From an uncultured Eubacteriales bacterium (GTDB lineage: Bacteria > Bacillota > Clostridia > Lachnospirales > CAG-274): a stretch of 6,184 nucleotides of DNA. The stretch covers positions 1 through 6,184 of the forward strand of contig CABVEG010000107.1 in NCBI GenBank assembly GCA_902497185.1, in the 5' to 3' direction. A program made the position numbers and the translations under genes. The notes under the pieces are model-generated. The model was not told where the DNA came from and ran no database searches. It was given only the letters and a program-made list of their open reading frames with translations. Positions 1 through 5,697 of the stretch are shown piece after piece. Each line of letters opens with the position of its first letter. Within the stretch, counting starts at the first letter, position 1.

Positions 1-1379
1 TGCGACGAGCTATGTCAAAGAAAAAAACGGATGTAATGGCTAAGGAGAGAGAAAAGTTTATTAATGGTGGCGACGGTGTACCGGGCTGTGTTGCAAGGGG
101 TATTTCACCTGATATAGCAAATGAAATATTTGATGAAATGACAGATTTTGCAAAGTATGCTTTTAATAAGTCCCATGCTGCTGCCTATGCTGTTGTTGCA
201 TATCAGACGGCATGGCTTAAATGTCATTATCCCGTTGAGTTTATGGCGGCACTTATGACGAGTGTAATAGGAAATCCTGATAAAGTAACAGGTTATATAG
301 GCAGCTGCAAGCAAATGGATATTAAGGTGCTGCCGCCTGATATTAACAAAGGCTATGGTAATTTTTCCACTTGTGATGAGGGTATACTTTATTGTCTTTC
401 AGCAGTTAAATCTGTAGGCAGACAGGTAATAAATGACATTGTTGAGGAAAGGAATAAAAATGGTGCATTTGTTTCTCTTACTGATTTTATAAACAGAATG
501 TATGAAAGTATAAATTCAAGAGCTATTGAAAATCTTATACTTTGTGGTGCCTTTGATTCTCTTGGTGGAAAAAGGTCACAATATATGAATGTATACCTTT
601 CTATTTACGAAGGTGTTAAAAATAATGCAAAAAATAATATTGCAGGTCAAATAGATCTTTTTGGAATGTCAGAGGAGGTCTCTTCTGAGGAAAAGTTTAA
701 GGATGAGCTACCTGTAATGGATGAATTTCCTGACAAATACAGGCTATCACAGGAAAAGGAAATTTTAGGTGTTTATGTAAGCGGTAATCCCCTTGACAAT
801 TATTGGGATAAACTTAAAAAGTTTATAAGCAGATTTTCAACGGATTTTCCTTTAGAGGAAGAAGATTTTAAAAATCCTGAAAAGGTAAAAGATAAGGAAA
901 GTGTAAGAGTAGCAGGCTTTATAAATTCCGTTACACTTCATTTTACTAAAAACAGCAAAGTAATGGCATTTGTTACCATAGAGGATATGTTTGGTTCCAT
1001 TGAGGTTATTGTTTTTCCCGACACATACAACAAATTCTCCTATATGCTTAAAGAGGAGGCTGTAATTGTGGTTTCAGGCAGGGCAACAATTGCAGAAGAT
1101 CAGCCTTCAAAGGTAATATGTGAGGAAATAAAAACCTTTGAACAGCTTGATGATGTTATAAAAACCCTGTGGTTAAAAATTCCAGTAGATAAAAATATTG
1201 AAATTGGTGAAATAACTAAAATTACATCAGAGCATAAGGGCAACAGCAAGGTTATTATTTATGTTGAAAAGACTAAGCAGAGATTTAATGCAAATTCTGA
1301 CAATTATGTAACAATAAGTGATAGCCTGATAGTTAAGTTTAAGTCTTTGTTGGGAGAAAATAATGTTGTGGTCAAATAG
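1..1379 (+). CDS. dnaE: DNA polymerase III subunit alpha, C-terminal part (5' end outside window)
   Basis: This is the 3' part of the replicative DNA polymerase III alpha subunit. The reading frame is open from base 3 (R-R-A before the first ATG at 12), so that ATG is internal and the true start lies upstream; about 458 codons are visible of a family length near 1,150. From the ATG at 12, residues 1-85 carry the fingers-region signature (FAKYAFNKSHAAAYAVVAYQ, then TAWLKCHYPVEFMAALMTS). Residues about 125-170 match the helix-hairpin-helix part (LSAVKSVGRQVINDIVEER). QIDLF at 213-217 fits the internal beta-clamp-binding motif. Residues about 300-378 are an OB fold (VRVAGFI, MAFVTIEDMFGSIEVIVFP, VVSGRA), followed by a short C-terminal domain. 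The PHP and catalytic palm domains are not in the window. The arrangement with the OB fold after HhH fits DnaE rather than PolC. It ends in TAG with no frameshift. Confidence 0.96.
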   Translation, partial: RRAMSKKKTDVMAKEREKFINGGDGVPGCVARGISPDIANEIFDEMTDFAKYAFNKSHAAAYAVVAYQTAWLKCHYPVEFMAALMTSVIGNPDKVTGYIGSCKQMDIKVLPPDINKGYGNFSTCDEGILYCLSAVKSVGRQVINDIVEERNKNGAFVSLTDFINRMYESINSRAIENLILCGAFDSLGGKRSQYMNVYLSIYEGVKNNAKNNIAGQIDLFGMSEEVSSEEKFKDELPVMDEFPDKYRLSQEKEILGVYVSGNPLDNYWDKLKKFISRFSTDFPLEEEDFKNPEKVKDKESVRVAGFINSVTLHFTKNSKVMAFVTIEDMFGSIEVIVFPDTYNKFSYMLKEEAVIVVSGRATIAEDQPSKVICEEIKTFEQLDDVIKTLWLKIPVDKNIEIGEITKITSEHKGNSKVIIYVEKTKQRFNANSDNYVTISDSLIVKFKSLLGENNVVVK

Positions 1380-1393
1380 GAGTGAACAGTTTA

Positions 1394-1419
1394 TGTCATA
1401 AAACGAACATTTTGTGACA
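1394..1419. repeat. Inverted repeat upstream of the stalk-gene promoter
   Basis: TGTCATAAAA (1394-1403) and TTTTGTGACA (1410-1419) are inverted copies that match at 9 of 10 positions, the exception being a G-T wobble, with a 6-base spacer. The repeat lies just after dnaE and ends five bases before the -35 box. It could be an operator for a dimeric regulator, or a weak hairpin at the dnaE 3' end. It lacks a GC-rich stem and a following T run, so a standard terminator is unlikely. A related copy overlaps the promoter (1426-1438). The regulatory role is inferred. Confidence 0.5.
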
Positions 1420-1438
1420 ATCTGTTGACATAAAACGA
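1397..1438 (+). repeat. Direct repeat CATAAAACGA, two copies
   Basis: The ten-base word CATAAAACGA occurs at 1397-1406 and again at 1429-1438, 32 bp apart start to start, which is about three DNA helical turns and so on the same face. The second copy starts in the last two bases of the -35 hexamer and runs into the spacer, where a bound protein would contact or block RNA polymerase. That the repeat is exact is seen directly; that it binds a regulator is inferred. Confidence 0.5.
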
Positions 1439-1453
1439 CAATAAAGCTATAAT
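1425..1453 (+). promoter_or_regulatory. Consensus vegetative (sigma-A type) promoter for the stalk-protein operon
   Basis: A perfect -35 box TTGACA (1425-1430) and a perfect -10 box TATAAT (1448-1453) are separated by exactly 17 bp. Transcription would start near 1459-1461, leaving a leader of about 30 bases before the first stalk gene. No comparable match was noticed in the gaps before the second and third genes, which fits one promoter driving all three. The full consensus predicts strong basal transcription unless it is repressed through the overlapping repeats. Confidence 0.85.
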
Positions 1454-1474
1454 GAGTTAATTATATTAAAGTAC

Positions 1475-1481
1475 GGGGGCG
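1475..1481 (+). promoter_or_regulatory. Ribosome binding site, G-run type, first stalk gene
   Basis: GGGGGCG lies 7 bases before the ATG at 1489 and supports that start. The core is G-rich rather than the usual AGGAGG. The same GGGGCG core at the same 7-base distance precedes the second stalk gene, which suggests the leader was duplicated along with the coding region. Confidence 0.6.
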
Positions 1482-1488
1482 TTAGAAT

Positions 1489-2907
1489 ATGAAGAGATTT
1501 GTAGCGGTATCAATGGCAATACTTATGTTTGCCGGCAATGCTTTTGCATCCGGAATAAGTGTTAATTTGAATGGTGAGAATGTTGTATTTTCAAATCAGC
1601 AGCCCATTATATTTGAGGGCAGAACACTTATACCTTTAAGAGGTGTATTTGAAAAGCTGGGCTATGAAATTAAGTGGGATGCCACAACAAAAAGTGCTGA
1701 GTTTGTTAATGAAAATAAGAAGGTTAAAATTACCGTTAATTCGGATATATGTGTTGTTGATGATGATATGGCATATCACCTTGATGTACCTGCCATGATT
1801 ATAAATGGTTCAATGATGCTGCCTTTAAGAGCAGTAGGGGAGGCAGCGGGGCTTGAAGTTGAATGGGATAGTGATACTAAGACAGTAAGCCTATTATCAT
1901 CAAACTTAGAACAGACAACAGAGGAAACAACAACTGAGGTTACAACAGAAAAGGTAAGTGAAACTACAACTGAGGATAGAATAATAAACGGTGTGCCTGA
2001 AAGTGATTTAAATGTTGTTCAGAAGTCTGCAAGATGCTTTGTTACTTTCTATTCTTTAGATGCTTTGGCATCAGGTTTTGCCTATAATGACAGCTATAAT
2101 ATGGATATAGCTTCAAATGCCATGGAATATTCAGATTCTGATGAGGAAATAGAAAAAGCTGTTAATCAGGCAATAACCGAATGTGAAAGATATAAAAAGG
2201 TTGCATCTGAAATTGAAACAGGTGAAATGGACGAAAGAACAGTCAGGAAGTTTATGGATTTAATAGATGCGGATATTGAAGATTATAAATTCCTTAAAAA
2301 CCTTTATTTAACAGATATGTATGATGATTTGACAGATGAACAGTATGAGGTGAAGTCACATGAAACCATAAATAGAGTTGAATCCGCCCTTTCGTCATTT
2401 GCATTGAGTATGAGCAAAATTTATGAGGACGCATGGAAAATTGCAGGTAGTTCAAAATATAATGTACCTGATGTAGATAAGCTTAGTAATAATGAAAAAG
2501 CAAAAAGAGAAAATTATAACAAAGAAATAGGTAAGGCAGTAGAGAAGGCAACAAGGTTTATTGAAAATGAAACCGATGCAAAGCAGCATCCTGAAAAGTT
2601 TGCAAATGCAGCAAAAGAAATAAGGGATAAATTAAATTCAACAGATACACCTGATATTTGTGTCTTTGACAGAGAAATTATGCTTATGGGCTGCGACCTT
2701 CTTGAACAGGCAGGAGAGAATATAAAGGGCGCATACAAAGATGAGGAGATAAGCGTTGAATATATTCGATTTGATTATTCTCTTTGTACATTTGAGGTTA
2801 TTTTTAAGGATATATTAGATGATAAATATACCTGTAAGTATATTGAAGAGTATGATGATGAAGCTGATACAGATATTGCAAAGGATATAGAAGATAAATT
2901 TATTTAA
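1489..2907 (+). CDS. Secreted stalk-domain protein with Thr/Glu linker and helical C-terminal region (paralogue 1 of 3)
   Basis: This 472-residue protein of unknown function is predicted to be exported. Residues 1-20 are a Sec signal peptide with a K-R start, a hydrophobic core and A-F-A before the likely cut at S21. Residues 23-135 are one stalk domain (Cu_amine_oxidN1), made of two similar halves: GRTLIPLRGVFEKLGYEI with W63-D64, and GSMMLPLRAVGEAAGLEV with W126-D127. This domain is non-catalytic and nothing indicates copper binding. Residues 141-163 are a linker of T-T-E repeats, possibly an extended or glycosylated spacer. Residues 164-472 are acidic and probably alpha-helical, with an end module at about 326-413 (DVDKL...NYNKEIG, then TPDICVFD...GCDLL) shared with the next two genes. 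Only this copy has an extra charged tail (about 441-472). No LPXTG, SLH or lipobox motif is visible. It is first in the probable operon, directly behind the consensus promoter. Confidence 0.9.
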   Translation: MKRFVAVSMAILMFAGNAFASGISVNLNGENVVFSNQQPIIFEGRTLIPLRGVFEKLGYEIKWDATTKSAEFVNENKKVKITVNSDICVVDDDMAYHLDVPAMIINGSMMLPLRAVGEAAGLEVEWDSDTKTVSLLSSNLEQTTEETTTEVTTEKVSETTTEDRIINGVPESDLNVVQKSARCFVTFYSLDALASGFAYNDSYNMDIASNAMEYSDSDEEIEKAVNQAITECERYKKVASEIETGEMDERTVRKFMDLIDADIEDYKFLKNLYLTDMYDDLTDEQYEVKSHETINRVESALSSFALSMSKIYEDAWKIAGSSKYNVPDVDKLSNNEKAKRENYNKEIGKAVEKATRFIENETDAKQHPEKFANAAKEIRDKLNSTDTPDICVFDREIMLMGCDLLEQAGENIKGAYKDEEISVEYIRFDYSLCTFEVIFKDILDDKYTCKYIEEYDDEADTDIAKDIEDKFI

Positions 2908-2910
2908 AAA

Positions 2911-2916
2911 GGGGCG
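2911..2916 (+). promoter_or_regulatory. Ribosome binding site, second stalk gene
   Basis: GGGGCG lies 7 bases before the ATG at 2924, within the 16-base gap after the first gene's TAA. It fixes the start and copies the spacing and core seen before the first stalk gene. The gap is too short for a separate promoter, which supports co-transcription. Confidence 0.6.
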
Positions 2917-2923
2917 ACAGTAT

Positions 2924-4276
2924 ATGAAAAGATTTATTGCAGTTTCTATGGTGGCACTTATGCTTTGCCAAAATGCTTTTGCGTCTGACATTAGTGTTAA
3001 TTTAGACGGCGAAAAGGTGGAATTTTCTGCGCAAAGTCCTGTCATTGTAGATGGCAGAACACTTATACCTTTAAGAGGAGTGCTTGAAAAACTTGGTTAT
3101 GAAATTATATGGGAGGGTGAAACAAAGACAGCATCCTTTGTAAAGGGTGATACTGTTGTTAAGGTAACGGTAAACTCTCCTGAATTTACGGTAAGTGGAG
3201 AAGTTAAGACTTTAGATGTGCCTGCCCAAATTATAAACGGTTCAATGATGCTACCTTTAAGAGCAATAGGAGAGGCGGCAGGTCTTGAAGTTGATTGGGA
3301 CAGTAATACTAAAACTGTAGATTTAAAAAGTGAAGTTGTTGATGCCAGAAGTGATGATGTTGAATTTAAGTTTGATAATGAAAACGGCAAGGCAACGGTT
3401 ACACCAAAGACAAATGTAACAGAATCAACTACGGAAGAAACTACAGAGGCTAAAAAGACTCCCGTTAAACTTAATATTACAAGCGAAGAAAAAAACGTAG
3501 CTGAAAATTATGTACTTTATAATAAAACATTGATTTACAGTATAATATATATGGAAACAATGTCCCAATATAACGGTATGATTAATGATATTACAAGAAA
3601 AACAGATGATGAGCAGGTAATAGAGGATCTTAATGAGGCAATAGATATTAATTCTACTGTCCTTAACAGAGTAAAGCAAATCAGAAACACAAAGATAAAT
3701 AATGAATTGTTAACAGCTTTCAGAGCAACGGTTGAAAAGGCTGATAAGGTTTATAATGCCTTTTTAACAGCCTTTAAGGCGGGCAAGGGTCATGAGTATG
3801 ACCCTAAGATTTATAGAGCGGTCAATGAATATAATGCATCAATAGGAACTCTTGAAGATGCTGCAAATAACAATTCCGAATCATATGAGAAAAGTATTTT
3901 AGGTCTGGATTGGAATTGGAGTTATGACGATCTCAATGAGGAGGAAAAAAAGGAAGTTGATGAATATCAAAAGCAAATAGGAGATTTGCTCAATGAAAAT
4001 CTTACTTTTGAGTCTAATTTAAGAAAAAGAGAAAAAGTTAATTATGATGAGAAGTTTGCTGAGTCCATTGATATTATTGAAAAGGAAGTTTCCTATATTG
4101 ATCCTCCTGATATATGTATAGTTGACCATCAGATTCTTATTGAAGGCATTAAGCTTGCAAAGGAGGCTGTCGAATTAAATAAAGCTGATGAAGGTAATGA
4201 AGATACGTATATAATGGCTTTGTTAATGACATTTGATAGCTGTGCAAAGACATGTGCAGGAGATTATTATGATTAA
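2924..4276 (+). CDS. Secreted stalk-domain protein with helical C-terminal region (paralogue 2 of 3)
   Basis: This 450-residue predicted exported protein is of unknown function. Residues 1-20 form a signal peptide (MKRFIAVSM..., A-F-A before S21); C15 follows L-M-L, which is not a lipobox. The stalk domain is at 23-134, with the paired halves GRTLIPLRGVLEKLGYEI and GSMMLPLRAIGEAAGLEV. The linker (about 135-185) is longer and less repetitive than in the first gene, keeping only a short Thr/Glu patch (STTEETTEA). Residues about 186-450 are predicted helical. Y334-D-D-L, followed by EYQKQIG, begins the shared end module; P394-P-D and GIKLAKEA follow; the tail is DSCAKTCAGDYYD with two Cys four residues apart (440, 444). 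The third gene ends with the same CAK-x-CAGDYY motif and is its closest relative here; the first gene lacks that tail. The 16-base gap upstream and 26-base gap downstream place it mid-operon. Confidence 0.9.
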   Translation: MKRFIAVSMVALMLCQNAFASDISVNLDGEKVEFSAQSPVIVDGRTLIPLRGVLEKLGYEIIWEGETKTASFVKGDTVVKVTVNSPEFTVSGEVKTLDVPAQIINGSMMLPLRAIGEAAGLEVDWDSNTKTVDLKSEVVDARSDDVEFKFDNENGKATVTPKTNVTESTTEETTEAKKTPVKLNITSEEKNVAENYVLYNKTLIYSIIYMETMSQYNGMINDITRKTDDEQVIEDLNEAIDINSTVLNRVKQIRNTKINNELLTAFRATVEKADKVYNAFLTAFKAGKGHEYDPKIYRAVNEYNASIGTLEDAANNNSESYEKSILGLDWNWSYDDLNEEEKKEVDEYQKQIGDLLNENLTFESNLRKREKVNYDEKFAESIDIIEKEVSYIDPPDICIVDHQILIEGIKLAKEAVELNKADEGNEDTYIMALLMTFDSCAKTCAGDYYD

Positions 4277-4290
4277 TATTTTTTGTAATA

Positions 4291-4296
4291 GGGAGG
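4291..4296 (+). promoter_or_regulatory. Ribosome binding site, third stalk gene
   Basis: GGGAGG lies 6 bases before the ATG at 4303. It is closer to the canonical Shine-Dalgarno than the GGGGCG cores of the first two genes, so translation strength may differ between the three proteins. Confidence 0.7.
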
Positions 4297-4302
4297 TTTA
4301 AT

Positions 4303-5541
4303 ATGAAAAAATATATTACTTCTGCCCTTGCTTTACTTGTGCTTTGCCAAAATGTATACGCAGGGGATATAAGTGTTAATTTAGATGGCGAAAATGTTGA
4401 ATTTGCAACACAAAGCCCTGTTATTATTGAGGGTAGAACCCTTATACCCTTAAGAGGTGTATTTGAAAAGTTAGGCTACGAAATTGGGTGGGATGGTGAT
4501 ACTAAAACCGCTACATTTGTAAAGGACCTTACTATTGTTAAGGTTGCTGCAAATGCACCACAGCTTACTGTAGAGGGAAGAGCCTATCCTCTTGATGTGC
4601 CTGCTCAAATTATAAACGGTTCAATGATGTTGCCATTAAGAGCTGTTGGTGAAGCAACCGGTCTTGAGGTAGAGTGGAAGAGTGATACAAAGACGGTGGT
4701 TCTATCAAGTGAAAGTTCAGAGGAAAAATCTGAAATATCTGTAAATAATAACAATAGGTCAGCTGAACTCGATGAGGACATAGAGTTTTATATAGATTTA
4801 AACATAGCTGTTGCATTTGCTTATAGTTATATGGATAAGATGTTTGAATTTGTTAATGATAATGTTGATTATGAAAATATTGACTATGACCGTCTTATAA
4901 AGTATAATAATTCAGCCATAGAAAAAACAAAAGAGATAACAGAAAATAAATATAATAAGGAAATTCTTGAGGCAACAAGAAATACAGCAAAAAATTCAAC
5001 TGAATTATTTACTAAAATCAGAGATATAATCAAATCAGACAAAAAGGGAGAAGAATATATTGATGATGAATTTGAGGCTTTTTTTGAGGGGATTAGAGAT
5101 TTAAATATTATTATTGAGGATGCCACAGATGACTTTATGGATTATAATGAGGACTATGATTGGGATTATGATGATCTTAGTGATGATGAAGTAAAGGAAG
5201 TAAGGTCTTATCAAAAAAAGGTTGGGGCTATTCTTGATGAAGCTCTTGCAGATGGAATAAATTCTGATACAAATAAAGAGCAGGGTGCAAAAAAAATAAG
5301 AAAGGCAGCTGAGGAAATCAGAGAAAAAGTTTCAAAACTTACACCTCCTGATTTTGCTAAGCGAGATGATGACATTTTATTTGCAGGGTGTGATATTCTT
5401 AATGAAGCTGCTGACCTGTATGAAAAAATGAGTGATGAGGACATAGATACAGTATATTATAAGTCCCTGATTTTAACTTTTGAGTATTGTGCTAAAAGCT
5501 GTGCAGGAGATTACTATTTGATTCAGAGCCATAATAACTAA
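4303..5541 (+). CDS. Secreted stalk-domain protein with acidic helical C-terminal region (paralogue 3 of 3)
   Basis: This 412-residue protein is the shortest of the three and of unknown function. Residues 1-20 are a signal peptide ending V-Y-A before G21; C15 is not in a lipobox. The stalk domain spans 23-134 (GRTLIPLRGVFEKLGYEI and GSMMLPLRAVGEATGLEV). The Thr/Glu linker is replaced by a short Ser/Glu/Asn stretch (136-153). Residues about 157-412 are strongly acidic and probably helical. D280-Y-N-E-D-Y-D-W-D-Y-D-D-L (280-292) is an Asp/Tyr-rich patch at the start of the shared end module, continued by SYQKKVG, P348-P-D, GCDILNEAA and the CAKSCAGDYY tail with C396 and C400. It ends with tandem TAA stops (5539-5544) and is followed by the terminator hairpin, so it is the last gene of the operon. 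A surface or secreted role is inferred from the signal peptide and stalk domain; no binding partner can be named. Confidence 0.9.
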   Translation: MKKYITSALALLVLCQNVYAGDISVNLDGENVEFATQSPVIIEGRTLIPLRGVFEKLGYEIGWDGDTKTATFVKDLTIVKVAANAPQLTVEGRAYPLDVPAQIINGSMMLPLRAVGEATGLEVEWKSDTKTVVLSSESSEEKSEISVNNNNRSAELDEDIEFYIDLNIAVAFAYSYMDKMFEFVNDNVDYENIDYDRLIKYNNSAIEKTKEITENKYNKEILEATRNTAKNSTELFTKIRDIIKSDKKGEEYIDDEFEAFFEGIRDLNIIIEDATDDFMDYNEDYDWDYDDLSDDEVKEVRSYQKKVGAILDEALADGINSDTNKEQGAKKIRKAAEEIREKVSKLTPPDFAKRDDDILFAGCDILNEAADLYEKMSDEDIDTVYYKSLILTFEYCAKSCAGDYYLIQSHNN

Positions 5542-5601
5542 TAAAAATTTTGCTTGGTAAAAATTTAAGCATATAAAAAAATAAATAACTAATTATAATT
5601 A

Positions 5602-5643
5602 ATAAAAGAGAGATTAAATTTATGAATTTAACCTCTCTTTTAT
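5602..5643. terminator. Bidirectional terminator hairpin between convergent genes
   Basis: Arms 5603-5620 and 5625-5642 (TAAAAGAGAG... and ...CTCTCTTTTA) are complementary over 18 positions with one exception, and an outer A-T pair extends the stem to 5602-5643; the loop is TATG. The single non-match is A-C in a rightward transcript but becomes a G-U pair in a leftward one, so the stem is fully paired for aroD transcripts. The A and T runs sit at the outer ends of the arms, giving U-rich 3' sides in both directions. It should end both the stalk operon and aroD. The surrounding gap (5542-5697) is otherwise AT-rich with no gene; it also holds the 12-base AT-only palindrome TAATTATAATTA at 5590-5601. 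Confidence 0.8.
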
Positions 5644-5697
5644 ATTATGGATTTTTACACTTTGTATTTAATTTAATGATATTGTTTATATGGTGTT

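Larger units (their letters stand above)
1489..5541 (+). repeat. Tandem array of three paralogous stalk-domain genes
   Basis: Three genes repeat the same plan with a period of about 1.4 kb. The segments coding for signal peptide plus stalk domain (1489-1893, 2924-3325, 4303-4704) are strongly alike in DNA: a 26-base stretch is identical at 1618-1643 and 3053-3078, and a 24-base stretch is identical at 3227-3250 and 4606-4629. The C-terminal coding parts are much more diverged. This indicates tandem duplication followed by divergence of the distal domain, or gene conversion confined to the 5' parts. Confidence 0.85.

Noticed and set aside
12..14. ATG at 12 as the start of dnaE
   Set aside because: The frame is open upstream to the window edge and the residues before it (R-R-A) continue the conserved DnaE sequence; the N-terminal domains are missing, so it is an internal Met.
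1394..1419. Intrinsic terminator of dnaE
   Set aside because: The stem is AT-rich and no T run follows; a regulatory inverted repeat is more likely, although a weak hairpin role cannot be excluded.
1555..1893. Copper amine oxidase enzyme
   Set aside because: Only the N-terminal stalk-type domain is present; the catalytic domain with its quinone cofactor and copper ligands is absent in all three proteins.
2954..2983. Lipoprotein signal (C15) in genes 2 and 3
   Set aside because: The residues before the Cys (L-M-L, L-V-L) do not fit a lipobox, and a better signal peptidase I site (A-F-A or V-Y-A) follows at residue 20.
3097..3390. Minus-strand open frames inside the stalk genes and dnaE
   Set aside because: They lie wholly opposite strongly supported genes, have no ribosome binding site or recognisable protein features, and mirror the codon bias of the sense genes.
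1489..5541. CRISPR array, mobile element or toxin-antitoxin system
   Set aside because: Repeats here are whole diverged genes rather than short spaced units; no transposase, integrase, terminal inverted repeats or small overlapping gene pair is visible.
5590..5601. Palindrome TAATTATAATTA as an operator
   Set aside because: It consists only of A and T in a very AT-rich gap between convergent gene ends, where such palindromes arise by chance and no promoter is expected.
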